Assembly: GCA_022451445.1 (NCBI GenBank)
Contig: JAKUSY010000016.1
Location: 1-16,351 of the forward strand
Direction of reading: 5' to 3'
Source of the DNA: Planctomycetota bacterium
GTDB lineage: Bacteria; Planctomycetota; UBA8108
DNA length: 16,351 nucleotides
The notes beneath the pieces are model-generated. The model did no database searches. It saw only the letters and a list, made by a program, of their open reading frames with translations, and was not told the DNA's origin. Position 1 is the stretch's first letter, and the number at the start of each line of letters is the position of its first letter. The position numbers and the translations under genes were made by a program. This document shows positions 6,512 to 15,400 of this stretch, one piece after another.

Positions 6512-7891
6512 ATGTCCGGACACCTCAAAACGAACCGCCTGGCGATCGCCGCCCTGGCGGCGCTGGCCGTGGCTCTCCCGGGAAGCTTCGCCGCCTCCCA
6601 GGAGATCGCCTTTGAACACTACACCCTTCCCAACGGGCTGACGGTCATCCTGCACGAAGACCATCGCCTGCCGCGGGTGGCGATCAATCTCTGGTACTAT
6701 GTCGGCTCCAAGGATGAGCCGAAGGGGCGCTCCGGCTTTGCCCACCTCTTTGAGCACCTCATGTTCATGGGCACGAAGAAGGTCCCCACCGGGCAATTCG
6801 ACACCATCATGGAGGGCGCCGGCGGCTCGAACAACGCCACCACCTCGAGCGACCGCACCAACTACTTCGAGAGCGGGCCGCGCGAGCTCCTCGAGCTCTT
6901 CCTCTTCCTCGAGGCGGACCGCATGACGGGCCTCTCCCGCGCCATGACCCTCGAGAAGCTCAACACCCAGCGCGGGGTGGTGCGCAACGAACGGCGCCAA
7001 AGCTATGAGAACCGGCCCTATGGGCAATTGTGGCTGGAGATCCCCGCCCTCATCTTCCCCCGGGAGCATCCCTACCACCATCCGGTGATCGGCTCACACG
7101 CGGATCTCGAGAGCGCCGCGGTCTCCGACGTCGTCGGCTTTTTCAACCGGTTCTACTTCCCCGCCAACGCCTCGCTTGCCATCGCCGGCGATTTCGAGCC
7201 GGAAGAGGCGAAAGCCCTGGTAGCGAAATACTTCGGATCGATCCCGGGCAAGCCGGCCATCAGCAGAAAAAAACCGGCCCCACCGAGAATAGAAGGCATC
7301 CTGCGCAAGACCCTCACCGACGCGGTCGAGCTGCCCCTGGCCTGTTTCGTCTGGCATTCTCCGCCTTTTTACGTAGAGGGGGACGCCGATATGGACATCC
7401 TCGCCAACGCGCTGGCCGGCGGCAAGTCGAGCCGCCTCTACAGGCACCTCGTTTATGACAGGAAGCTGGCGCAGAACGTCTCGGCCTGGCAGAGCTCGAG
7501 CCTCCTGGGCTCCGAATTCATCATCCAGGTCTTCGCCCTTCCGGGGGCCGGCTCAAAAGAAAACCTCGCGCGCCTGGGCGCCATAGAGAAGGAGGTGGAC
7601 GCCGTCATCGCCGAGCTCCGGGAGAAGGGCGCGACCGCGCGCGAGATCGCGCGGGCTCGCAATTCCATGGAGTCCTCCTTCTGGGCGGATCTCGAGAGCC
7701 TCGAGGAGAAGGCCGACCTGCTGAATCGCTACCTGTTTCACTTCGGCCGCCCCGGGGCCATCGACAGAGACCTCGCGCGATATTCAAAGATCACCCCCGC
7801 AACCACCTCGGCCTGGGCAAAACGAGTTCTCGATCCCCAGGCCCGGTTGATTCTCCATGTCCTGCCCCGGGAGAAGGAGGCGAAACAATGA
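6512..7891 (+). CDS. Exported M16 family zinc metallopeptidase, catalytic subunit
   Basis: A 459-residue pitrilysin/M16-family peptidase, exported to the periplasm or outside. A signal peptide covers about residues 1-30 (hydrophobic stretch 10-22, cleavage near FAASQ). The mature protein has the two-domain layout of the short M16B type. The inverted zinc motif HxxEH is intact (H78-L-F-E81-H82), and the likely third zinc ligand is E160 in VVRNE, 78 residues after H82. The usual GSNNATTSSDRTNYFE segment follows (about 105-120). In the C-terminal domain the SSRLYRHLVYDRKLAQ segment keeps the Arg of the R/Y pair but lacks the usual Tyr. The stop overlaps the start of the next gene by 4 nt (ATGA), so the two subunits are almost surely co-translated. 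Catalytic/non-catalytic M16 pairs that assemble as heterodimers are known in bacteria. The substrate is unknown; family members degrade or trim peptides. Confidence 0.95.
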   Translation: MSGHLKTNRLAIAALAALAVALPGSFAASQEIAFEHYTLPNGLTVILHEDHRLPRVAINLWYYVGSKDEPKGRSGFAHLFEHLMFMGTKKVPTGQFDTIMEGAGGSNNATTSSDRTNYFESGPRELLELFLFLEADRMTGLSRAMTLEKLNTQRGVVRNERRQSYENRPYGQLWLEIPALIFPREHPYHHPVIGSHADLESAAVSDVVGFFNRFYFPANASLAIAGDFEPEEAKALVAKYFGSIPGKPAISRKKPAPPRIEGILRKTLTDAVELPLACFVWHSPPFYVEGDADMDILANALAGGKSSRLYRHLVYDRKLAQNVSAWQSSSLLGSEFIIQVFALPGAGSKENLARLGAIEKEVDAVIAELREKGATAREIARARNSMESSFWADLESLEEKADLLNRYLFHFGRPGAIDRDLARYSKITPATTSAWAKRVLDPQARLILHVLPREKEAKQ

Positions 7892-9408
7892 GCCGCTCGC
7901 TCCGATTGGGCCTCTGCGCACTCTGCTGCGGCCTCCTGCCGAGCGGCTGCGCCGGGAGACCCGGATCCGCGGCCAGGGAGGAGATCCCGATCCCCGCGGC
8001 CTCGACGGCGGTGATCGCCCTTCCCGAGCCTGAAATACTCGAGCTGAGCAATGGCCTGGAGGTCTGGCTGCTGCACTCCGACCATGTTCCGCTGGTCGAG
8101 GCCTCCCTCATCGTGCGATCCGGATCCGCCTCCGACCCGAAGGGAAAAGAGGGCCTCATGTCCCTGGCCATGGACATGATGGACGAAGGAACCGGGAAGC
8201 TGAGTTCCATCGAGCTCGCGGATGAGATCCAGTTCCTCGGCGCCAGCCTCGACCTCTCGACCGGAAAAGACTACAGCTCCATCGAGCTGAAGGTCCTCCA
8301 GCGCAACTTCCCCACAGCCCTCGGCCTCTTCGCCGACATCCTGCTGAGGCCCTCTTTTTCCGATGAAGACTGGGCGAGAGTCAAGCGGCTGACCCTCAAC
8401 GATCTCAAGCAGCGTGAAGAGCGCCCGACCTCGGTCGCGCGGGTGGTCGGGGATCGGCTTTACTACGGAGATGAACATCCCTACGCCCACCCCGAAGACG
8501 GCTACCTTCAATCGGTCGACGGCATCACCCTGGCGGAAATCAGGAAAACCCACAACCGCCTCTTCCATCCCGGCAACTCGGTTCTGCTCATCACCGGAGA
8601 TTTTGAGCCCGCCGCCCTTCGCCGGGAACTCGAAAGGCGCTTCGCTGGCTGGAAGGGCCCTGCTGCCGGGATTCCTGCGAAAGCCCGGCACAGCGCCCCT
8701 CTCGCCAGGCAACGGCTGGTTGTTGTCGATAAGCCCGGCGCCGCGCAGACGGTGATCCGTATCTACCTGCCGGGGAAGGCCTACGAAAGCCCGACGGCGC
8801 CACACCTGGCGCTCGCCAATACCATCTTCGGCGGAACCTTCACCAGCCGCCTGAACTCCAACCTCCGGGAGGAGAAGAAGATCACCTACGGCGCCCGCAG
8901 CGGGCTAGCATCGCGACGCCTCTGGGGACATCTCGTCGCCAGCTCCTCGGTAGAATCCGGCGCTACGGCCCTGGGAATATCCGAGTTCTTCAGGGAGTTC
9001 CAGGAGATGGCGCGCGGTACGCTGAGAAAAGGCGAGCTGCGAAAGGCGGCCTCTACCCAGCGCAGCCGGCTCATCGAGAGCCTCCAGACACAGGCCGGCC
9101 TGCTTGGCATCTACTCCAACGCCGCCGCCCTCAACCTGGAGCCGATGGAAAGACGCGCCTTTTACGCCGCCATGGAGGCGGCCGGAGAAAACGACCTGGA
9201 GGAAATCTCGAAAAAGATCTATCGCTGGCGGAAGGCCCTGGTGGTCCTGGTCGGAGACCGCGGCGTGATCAACCAGGCCATCGAGGAGCTCAGGAAGAAC
9301 GGCCGAGCGCGGGGAGGAGCGCCCCTCGCGGGTTTCCAGCTGGCTCCAGCGGAACATTTCAGCCGTGAAGGCCTTGCTGAGCCCGCCTCAAGCGACCCGA
9401 AAAAATAA
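7888..9408 (+). CDS. M16 family peptidase-like lipoprotein, zinc site absent (non-catalytic partner)
   Basis: A 506-residue M16-fold protein with a short hydrophobic N-terminus ending at LLPSGC (Cys21), which suggests a lipoprotein. The lipobox is not ideal because Pro occupies -3. The position matching HxxEH in the upstream protein reads S92-L-A-M95-D96, followed by the conserved GT, so none of the zinc ligands remain and it should not be catalytic. It keeps the segment SRLNSNLREEKKITYGA with R321 and Y334, the R/Y pair that binds the substrate main chain in non-catalytic M16 subunits. Other family marks are the HPYAHPEDGY segment and HNRLFHPGNSVLLITGDF. The start overlaps the upstream stop by 4 nt. 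The inferred arrangement is an envelope-anchored heterodimer in which this subunit tethers the zinc subunit and helps bind substrate. Confidence 0.93.
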   Translation: MSRSLRLGLCALCCGLLPSGCAGRPGSAAREEIPIPAASTAVIALPEPEILELSNGLEVWLLHSDHVPLVEASLIVRSGSASDPKGKEGLMSLAMDMMDEGTGKLSSIELADEIQFLGASLDLSTGKDYSSIELKVLQRNFPTALGLFADILLRPSFSDEDWARVKRLTLNDLKQREERPTSVARVVGDRLYYGDEHPYAHPEDGYLQSVDGITLAEIRKTHNRLFHPGNSVLLITGDFEPAALRRELERRFAGWKGPAAGIPAKARHSAPLARQRLVVVDKPGAAQTVIRIYLPGKAYESPTAPHLALANTIFGGTFTSRLNSNLREEKKITYGARSGLASRRLWGHLVASSSVESGATALGISEFFREFQEMARGTLRKGELRKAASTQRSRLIESLQTQAGLLGIYSNAAALNLEPMERRAFYAAMEAAGENDLEEISKKIYRWRKALVVLVGDRGVINQAIEELRKNGRARGGAPLAGFQLAPAEHFSREGLAEPASSDPKK

Positions 9409-9424
9409 ACCGGAGGGGGAGCGC

Positions 9425-10252
9425 ATGACGAAAAATCCTCTCGCCGAGCCCGGGCCCGGGTCTTCCACGCTTGCCGTGTTCTCCGAGCATTTCCGTCTCG
9501 AGCGCCAGGAGTCCGCCGCCTCCCTCATCGAGAGCGTCGCCACGGCTTTTTCCTCCATCCCTTACGAAAACCTGACCAAGATCCTCAAGCAGGACCATGA
9601 AGGCGCGCAGGCAGCGCGGAGATGCCCCGAGGAGGTGATCAAGGATCACATACGCCTTGGAAGCGGCGGCACCTGCTTTTCCCTGACCGCCGCACTCCTT
9701 CATATTCTGCGGGCTCTCGGCCTGCGGGCTGAGCCCATCCTGGCCGACCGTCACTACGGAGACAACACCCACTGCGCCCTGCTCGTCTGGTTCAACGAGC
9801 GACCCCACCTGCTCGATCCGGGTTATCTCATTCTCAGGCCCCTTCCGCTGCCGGAAGGCGAAGAGACCAGCCGGATTGTCCCGACCTCCTTCAACGAGCT
9901 CCTTCTCAAACACAGGGAGGATGGCTCCAGGATCGAGCTTCACACCAGCCAGCAGGGAAGCGTCTCCCACCGGCTGACCTTCAAGGCGGAGCCCGCTGAA
10001 GACAGCGACTTCCTTGACGCCTGGGATGCATCCTTCGGCTGGGACATGATGCGCTATCCTCTCCTGACGAGGGTCCGTGGCGCCGAGCAGCTCTACCTGC
10101 AGGGCTCCCGCTTCCAGCGGCGTTCACGCGAGACGGTCGAGCGCGCCGAGCTTTCGGCTGCCCCGGAGATCGCCAGCACCTTCGGAATCGAGGAAGGTCT
10201 CGTCGCCCGCGCGCTCGCCCTCTTCTCCAGGCGGGGAGAAGAATATGACTGA
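9425..10252 (+). CDS. Arylamine N-acetyltransferase (NAT)-like protein
   Basis: A 275-residue protein with no signal peptide, so probably cytoplasmic. NATs transfer an acetyl group from acetyl-CoA to arylamines or hydrazines through a cysteine thioester. The features visible are SSIPYENL (43-50, matching the family IPFENL), GSGGTCFSLT with Cys84 in the place of the nucleophile (usual RGGxC), THCALLVW with His116, and LLDPGYL with Asp131 in the place of the VDVGFG aspartate. The His-Asp gap of 15 is the family value; the Cys-His gap of 32 is a little short. The motifs diverge enough that another acyl group or a transglutaminase-like reaction is possible. ATG 9425 is preferred to an upstream in-frame GTG at 9365 because GGAGGGGG lies just before it and the GTG falls inside the previous gene. 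It starts 16 nt after the M16 lipoprotein and overlaps the DUF4416 gene by 8 nt. Confidence 0.85.
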   Translation: MTKNPLAEPGPGSSTLAVFSEHFRLERQESAASLIESVATAFSSIPYENLTKILKQDHEGAQAARRCPEEVIKDHIRLGSGGTCFSLTAALLHILRALGLRAEPILADRHYGDNTHCALLVWFNERPHLLDPGYLILRPLPLPEGEETSRIVPTSFNELLLKHREDGSRIELHTSQQGSVSHRLTFKAEPAEDSDFLDAWDASFGWDMMRYPLLTRVRGAEQLYLQGSRFQRRSRETVERAELSAAPEIASTFGIEEGLVARALALFSRRGEEYD

Positions 10253-10769
10253 AGAGCGTTCCCCGGAGCCCGTAAAGCTGATCGTGGCGGCCCTGTGCTC
10301 GAGCCCCGGGGCTCTCGAGCGCGGCATCGAAGGCCTCCAGGCCCGCCGCGGCGACATCGACCACCAGGGGCCTCCCCGGCCCTTCGCCCTGAGCGCCTAC
10401 TACGAAGAGGAGATGGGGACCGGGCTCCAGCGCTCCATCCTCTCCTTTGATCGGCTGGCCTCGCCCGGCGAGCTGGTCGACTTCAAGCATGAGTGTGTCG
10501 AGCTGGAGCGCTCCCTGGCCGGGGCATCCGGGCGAAGGGCCAACCTCGACGCCGGCTACCTCGATCACGGCAAGCTGGTGCTCGCTTCGCTGAAGCCGGC
10601 CGGCCAGAAGATCTACCTCGCGCAAGGAGTCTACGCTGACCTTGTCGCGCGCTACGGAAGAGGGAGCTACCGCCCCCTCGAGTGGACCTTCCCGGACATC
10701 TCCGCCGGGCTCTACGACCGGGAACTCGGCGAGATTCGCACGCGCTACCTCGAACAGCTCCAGGACTGA
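10245..10769 (+). CDS. DUF4416 family protein
   Basis: A 174-residue cytoplasmic protein of the DUF4416 family, for which I know of no established biochemical function. Family marks are VKLIVAAL at the N-terminus (10-17), YYEEEMGTGLQRSILSFDRL (52-71), the block RRANLDAGYLDHGKLVLAS (97-115) and LEWTFPDIS (145-153). Its length is normal for the family. The start is fixed by the family N-terminus and by GGGGAG 7 nt before the ATG; a longer in-frame extension upstream would run inside the NAT-like gene and is rejected. The 8-nt overlap with the NAT-like gene points to translational coupling. Coupling to an acyltransferase and an M16 pair is a clue to function but not proof. Confidence 0.93.
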   Translation: MTEERSPEPVKLIVAALCSSPGALERGIEGLQARRGDIDHQGPPRPFALSAYYEEEMGTGLQRSILSFDRLASPGELVDFKHECVELERSLAGASGRRANLDAGYLDHGKLVLASLKPAGQKIYLAQGVYADLVARYGRGSYRPLEWTFPDISAGLYDRELGEIRTRYLEQLQD

Positions 10770-10785
10770 ATCCCGAGACGGGATT
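10769..10785 (+). other. Perfect stem-loop at the stop codon of the DUF4416 gene
   Basis: AATCCCG (10769-10775) and CGGGATT (10779-10785) form a perfect 7-bp stem with a 3-nt loop AGA. The left arm begins in the last base of the TGA stop. There is no T tract after it, so it is a poor intrinsic terminator. It could be an RNA processing or stabilising hairpin, or a partial terminator, between the peptidase block and the sulfatase gene 68 nt downstream. Confidence 0.45.
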
Positions 10786-10853
10786 GATGGATGGGTAGGG
10801 GGGCGAGCGAGTACCCTGACGGTTTCCATCTCCAAGCAAGGAAGACCTGTCCC

Positions 10854-12302
10854 ATGAAGCTCATCAGGATACTCTCCATCGCCGCCCTGGCCTGCCTGGG
10901 GGCCCGGGCCGCCAGCGCCGCCCATCCGAATATCGTTTTCGTTCTCGCCGATGACCTCGGGGCCGGGGACCTCGGCTGCTACAACCGGGACTCGAAGGTC
11001 CCGACCCCGAACATGGACAAGCTGGCCGGCGAGGGCGTGCGCTTCACCGATGCCCACTCTCCATCATCGGTCTGCACACCGACGCGCTACGGCGTCCTGA
11101 CCGGCCGCTATTGCTGGCGAACGCGCCTCAAGAGCGGCGTACTCTGGGGTGATGGAACGCTCCTGATCGACCCCGCGAGGCTGACCGTCGGCAAGCTCCT
11201 GCAGAAGAGCGGCTACACCACGGGCGCCGTCGGGAAGTGGCACCTCGGCTTCGGCGCAGGCAAGAAAGCCGACTATTCAAAGCCCCTCACCCCGGGAGCC
11301 AACGATGTGGGCTTCGATTACTTCTTCGGTATTCCCTCGTCGCTCGACATTCCGCCCTACCTCTACGTCCGCAATAACCTGCCCGTCACGCCGCGGTGCA
11401 CGAAGGTAGCCGGCAGTAAGCATCGCAGACAGAAGGGCGGGGGGTTCTGGAGGGCCGGACAGGTCTCTGGAGATTTCAAGCATATCGAGGTGCTGCCGAG
11501 GATCGCCAGCGAGGCGGTAAAATTCATCGAACGCAGCAGCGGCGACCCCGCCGCCAGGCCCTTCTTTCTTTATTTCCCCCTCACCGCGCCCCATACCCCC
11601 TGGCTGCCTGCGAAGGAATTCCGCGGCAGGAGCAAGGCGGGCCACTACGGCGACTTCGTAGCCCAGGTCGATCACGTCATCGGCCAGGTTACCGCCGCCC
11701 TGGAGAAAAGCGGCCAGGCGAAGAACACCCTGCTGATCGTGACCAGCGACAACGGCTCTCACTGGCCGGTGAGCGACGTCAAAAAGTTCAAGCACGCGGC
11801 CAATGGCAACACCCGCGGGCAGAAGGCCGACATCTGGGATGGCGGCCACCGGGTGCCTTTCCTCGCGCGCTGGCCCGGCAAGATCAAGCCCGGCACCTCC
11901 AACGATGAGACCATCTGCCTGAGCGACCTGATGGCGACAGCCGCCGCAATTGTCGGAGAGAAGCTGCCGCCCAACGCGGGGGAGGACAGCTACAACATTC
12001 TCCCCGCCCTGCTGGGCGAAGCCCTCGAACGCCCGATTCGCGAGGCGACGGTCCATCACTCCGTCTCGGGCATGTTCGCCCTGCGCCAGGGAAGCTGGAA
12101 GCTCATCGTCGGACGCGGCTCAGGCGGCTTCACGGCGCCTCGCAAGATCAAGCCAAAGCCCGGAGAGCCGGCCGGCCAGCTCTACAACCTCGCCGCCGAC
12201 CCGCGGGAGGAAAAGAACCTCTACCAGGAAAAGCCTGATGTGGTCGCGCGGCTGAGAAAGCTGCTCAACAAATACCGCAAGGAGGGGCGCAGCGCCCCCT
12301 GA
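10854..12302 (+). CDS. Exported sulfatase (arylsulfatase type, S1 family)
   Basis: A 482-residue secreted or periplasmic sulfatase that should hydrolyse sulfate esters. The signal peptide spans about residues 1-22 (cleavage near RAASA). Active-site elements are in order: metal ligands D33-D34 in LADDLG; the signature C74-T-P-T-R78 in SSVCTPTRYGVLTGR, where Cys74 would become formylglycine; GKWHLG with K128 and H130; TAPHTPW with H247; and SDNGSH with D299-N300. RGQKADIWDGGHRVPF (about residue 321 on) is the usual C-terminal substrate-side segment. A formylglycine-generating enzyme is needed and is not in the window. ATG 10854 is preferred to ATG 10791 because it starts exactly at the signal peptide; the AGGA before it is 11 nt away, rather far. 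It follows the DUF4416 gene by 84 nt and may share that transcript. Sequence alone does not show whether the natural substrate is a polysaccharide or a small ester. Confidence 0.95.
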   Translation: MKLIRILSIAALACLGARAASAAHPNIVFVLADDLGAGDLGCYNRDSKVPTPNMDKLAGEGVRFTDAHSPSSVCTPTRYGVLTGRYCWRTRLKSGVLWGDGTLLIDPARLTVGKLLQKSGYTTGAVGKWHLGFGAGKKADYSKPLTPGANDVGFDYFFGIPSSLDIPPYLYVRNNLPVTPRCTKVAGSKHRRQKGGGFWRAGQVSGDFKHIEVLPRIASEAVKFIERSSGDPAARPFFLYFPLTAPHTPWLPAKEFRGRSKAGHYGDFVAQVDHVIGQVTAALEKSGQAKNTLLIVTSDNGSHWPVSDVKKFKHAANGNTRGQKADIWDGGHRVPFLARWPGKIKPGTSNDETICLSDLMATAAAIVGEKLPPNAGEDSYNILPALLGEALERPIREATVHHSVSGMFALRQGSWKLIVGRGSGGFTAPRKIKPKPGEPAGQLYNLAADPREEKNLYQEKPDVVARLRKLLNKYRKEGRSAP

Positions 12303-12311
12303 GTGGCCGCA

Positions 12312-12417
12312 AGGCCGCCTTCGTTCCCACGGCCTCTTGGCATAGCCCGGGAGCCGAACGACGGGTATGATATACGGATTGGGTTGTTTCCCGGACCTCA
12401 GCCGGCTCCGCGGCTGA
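12312..12417 (+). promoter_or_regulatory. Hairpins and possible -10 in the sulfatase/CotH gene gap
   Basis: The 143-nt gap between the sulfatase and the CotH-type gene holds two stem-loops. AGGCCG (12312-12317) pairs with CGGCCT (12330-12335), followed only by CTT, so it is at best a weak terminator. TCAGCCG (12398-12404) pairs perfectly over 7 bp with CGGCTGA (12411-12417) around a 6-nt loop. Between them TATGAT (12366-12371) matches a -10 element at five of six bases; the nearest -35-like TTGGCA (12337-12342) is 23 nt away, which is too far. Independent transcription of the downstream gene is plausible but not shown. Confidence 0.3.
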
Positions 12418-12445
12418 AAGCTATGCTTGTATCCATGGAGATCCC

Positions 12446-15400
12446 GTGCCAGGTGTCCGACTCCTGAAAATATTGTTCCTCTCCTGGCTGCTGGCGATCC
12501 CCGCGGCCCTCAGCTCCCAGGAGGTGGTCTACCTCGAGGCCGGCTCAGGCTGGAGCTGGCTTCCCGGTCTCTCAGAGGCCTCAGCGCCCCGCGAGGCCTG
12601 GCGCGAGAGCGCCTTCGACGATTCCGCCTGGGCATCCGGCGCCACACCCATCGGCTATGGAGACCCGCCCTTTGGAACGGATCTCGCCGAGGCCGAACCG
12701 CCCATGCGGCGCAACTACACCTCCCTCTACCTGCGCCATACCCTGGAGATCCCGAACCCGGCCATGGTCGTTGCCCTTGAGGCCGCCATCGATTTCGACG
12801 ATGGCTTCATCCTCTGGATCAACGGAGTCGAGGTCGCCGCGGAAAACCCCCCGGAAGAGCCGGCTTTTGACGCCCGCGCCAGCCGCAGCCACGAATCAGG
12901 GACCTACGAGGTCTTCGACCTGCCCGCCCCCTCGGATTTCATCATCGCAGGAACGAACACCATCGCCGTTCAATTGTTCAATGCAACCCCCACCTCCAGC
13001 GATGCGAAGTTCGACCTCGCCCTCATCGACCCCGTGGGAATCGACACGACCCCTCCCTCCATCGCCGGCCTGCTGCCGGGATTCAACGCGCGCGTCCGGG
13101 AGCTGCGGCGCATCGAGGTGACCTTCAGCGAGGCGGTAGCCGGCGTTGACGCGGGTGATCTGCTCATCAACGGCATCGAAGCGGACAGCGTCAGCGGCTC
13201 GGCCACGGGGCCCTACATCTTCGAGTTCGAACAACCTCCCGAAGGCGAGGTGGCGATCAGCTGGTCTGAGAACCACGAGATCCGCGATCTCTTCGCGCCC
13301 GCGAACGACTTCGTCGCGGAAAGCTGGACCTACGTCATCGACCCCAACGCCCCGACTGGACAGCTGGTGATCAACGAGCTCCTCGCCTCCAACCAGGGCG
13401 GCCTGCGCGACGAGGATGGCGACAGCCCCGACTGGATCGAGCTGCGCAACCTCGGGACCGAGCGGGTCGAGCTGGCCGGCTGGACCCTCACCGATGATGC
13501 CTCCGCGCCCGGCAAGTGGACCTTCCCCCAGAGACAGCTTCTGCCGGGGGAATACCTGCTGGTATTCGCCTCCGGCAAGGACCGCGCGCCGGACGAGGGC
13601 AACCTGCACGTGAACTTCAAGCTCGAAACCGGCGGTGAATACCTCGGCCTCTTCGGGCCGAACGCGCCGCGCCAGGCGGTCTCCGAGCTGGCGCCTGCCT
13701 ATCCGCCACAGCGAACCAACCTCGCCTGGGGCCGCACCGAGACCGGCATCCCGGGCTATCTCGCCACCCCGACACCCGGAGAGTCAAACGCCGCGTCGGA
13801 GGTTCTCGAGGGCGTCGTCGCCGAGGTTTCGCCCAGTCATCCAAGGGGTTTTTACGGCGGCGGGTTCTCCCTCGAGCTCACCTGCGCCACCGAGGGCGCG
13901 AGCATCTACTATACCCTTGACGGCAGCGAGCCCACCGAAGGCGACGGCACCCTCTACACCGGGGCCATCGATATCACGGACTCGCCCTCGACGCCGATGC
14001 GAATGGTCCGGGCGGCCGCCTACCGGCGCGGGCAGCTCCCCTCGACGGCCACCACCTGGTCCTATATCTTTCCCGAGAGGGTGCTCTCGCAGCCGAGAAA
14101 CCCGCCGGGCTTTCCAAGCTCCTGGCCGGGAACCGCGGCTGACTACGAGATGGACCCCCAGGTCATCAACGCGCGCGACAACCGCGCCCTGGGCCTGCGG
14201 GCCCTGATGAGCCTGCCGGCCATCTCGATTGTCGGAGGCATGGACGACCTCTTCGGATCGAGCCGCGGGGTCATCGTGCATCCCTCCAGCGCCGGCCCCG
14301 CCTGGGAACGCGAGGTGACCGCCGAGCTGATCCTCCCCGACGGCGACGAGGGCTTCCTCGCATCCTGCGGGATCCGCGTCCAGGGAGGCAGCTCTACGAG
14401 CGGCTGGAAGTCCAAGAAGACCTCCTACCGGCTCGCCTTTCGCGGCGACCACGGACAGAGCAAGCTGCGCTACGATTTCTTCCCCGGCTCACCGGTCGAT
14501 CGCTTCGACAACCTCGTTCTCGATGCCCATCTCAACCTGACCTTCACCCACCCGAGCCATGACCAGCGCGTCCGCAGCCAGTACGTGCGCGACATGTTCG
14601 TCAGCGACCTGCAGCTGGCGACCGGCTCTCTCGCCCCCCGCAGCCGCCTGTGCAACGTTTTTCTAAACGGCCTGTTCTGGGGCGTCTTCGATGTCCACGA
14701 GCGCCCGGACAACGGCTACTGCGAAGAGCACCTCGGCGGCGACAAGGCGGAGTGGGACATCCTGCGGCACAACGGCGGGCAGGTGGTCGATGGGAACTCC
14801 GCCGCCTGGAACGCCATGATGTCGCTGGCGCGGGCGAACCTCGGGACGCTGGCAAACTACGAGGCTCTCCAGGGGCAGCTCGATGTCCTCGATATCGCCG
14901 ATTATATGCTCGTGAACTTCTACACCGGCAACGACGACTGGCCGCATCACAATTGGTACGCCGGACGCCGAAGAACACCGGGGGGGGTGTTCCGCTTCTT
15001 CAGCTGGGATGCCGAGCACGTGCTCAAGGACGTCAACGTCAACCGCGTCGGGGTCAACAACAACAACACTCCCGCCGAAGTCTTCAGCCGCCTCAGGCAG
15101 AGCCCCGAGTGGCGCCTCCTCTTCGCCGACCGGGTCCACCAGCATTTCTTCAACGGTGGCCCCATGTACGTCAATCCTTCGGAGCGCAACTGGAATCCCG
15201 AACAGCCCGGCGACAACCGTCCGGCGCAGATCTATATGCGGCGCGCCGATGAGATCAACCTGCCGATGGTGCTCGAGGCCGCTCGCTGGGGCGATGTGCG
15301 CAGGGAGCCGCCCTATACCCGTGAGGGAGAATGGTCCGCCGAGCTCAACTGGCTTCTACGCACCTGGTTTCCCAACCGCTCAGCGCGGGTCCTGCAACAA

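Noticed and set aside
7738..8805. A 355-codon minus-strand frame across the two M16 genes
   Set aside because: Antisense shadow of two clear peptidase-family genes; no recognisable motif.
10791..10853. Upstream ATG for the sulfatase
   Set aside because: It would add 21 non-hydrophobic residues before a well-formed signal peptide.
12337..12371. TTGGCA/TATGAT as a promoter pair for the CotH gene
   Set aside because: Both hexamers match well but the spacer is 23 nt, too long for a sigma70 promoter; no sigma54 TGGC-N-GC spacing either.
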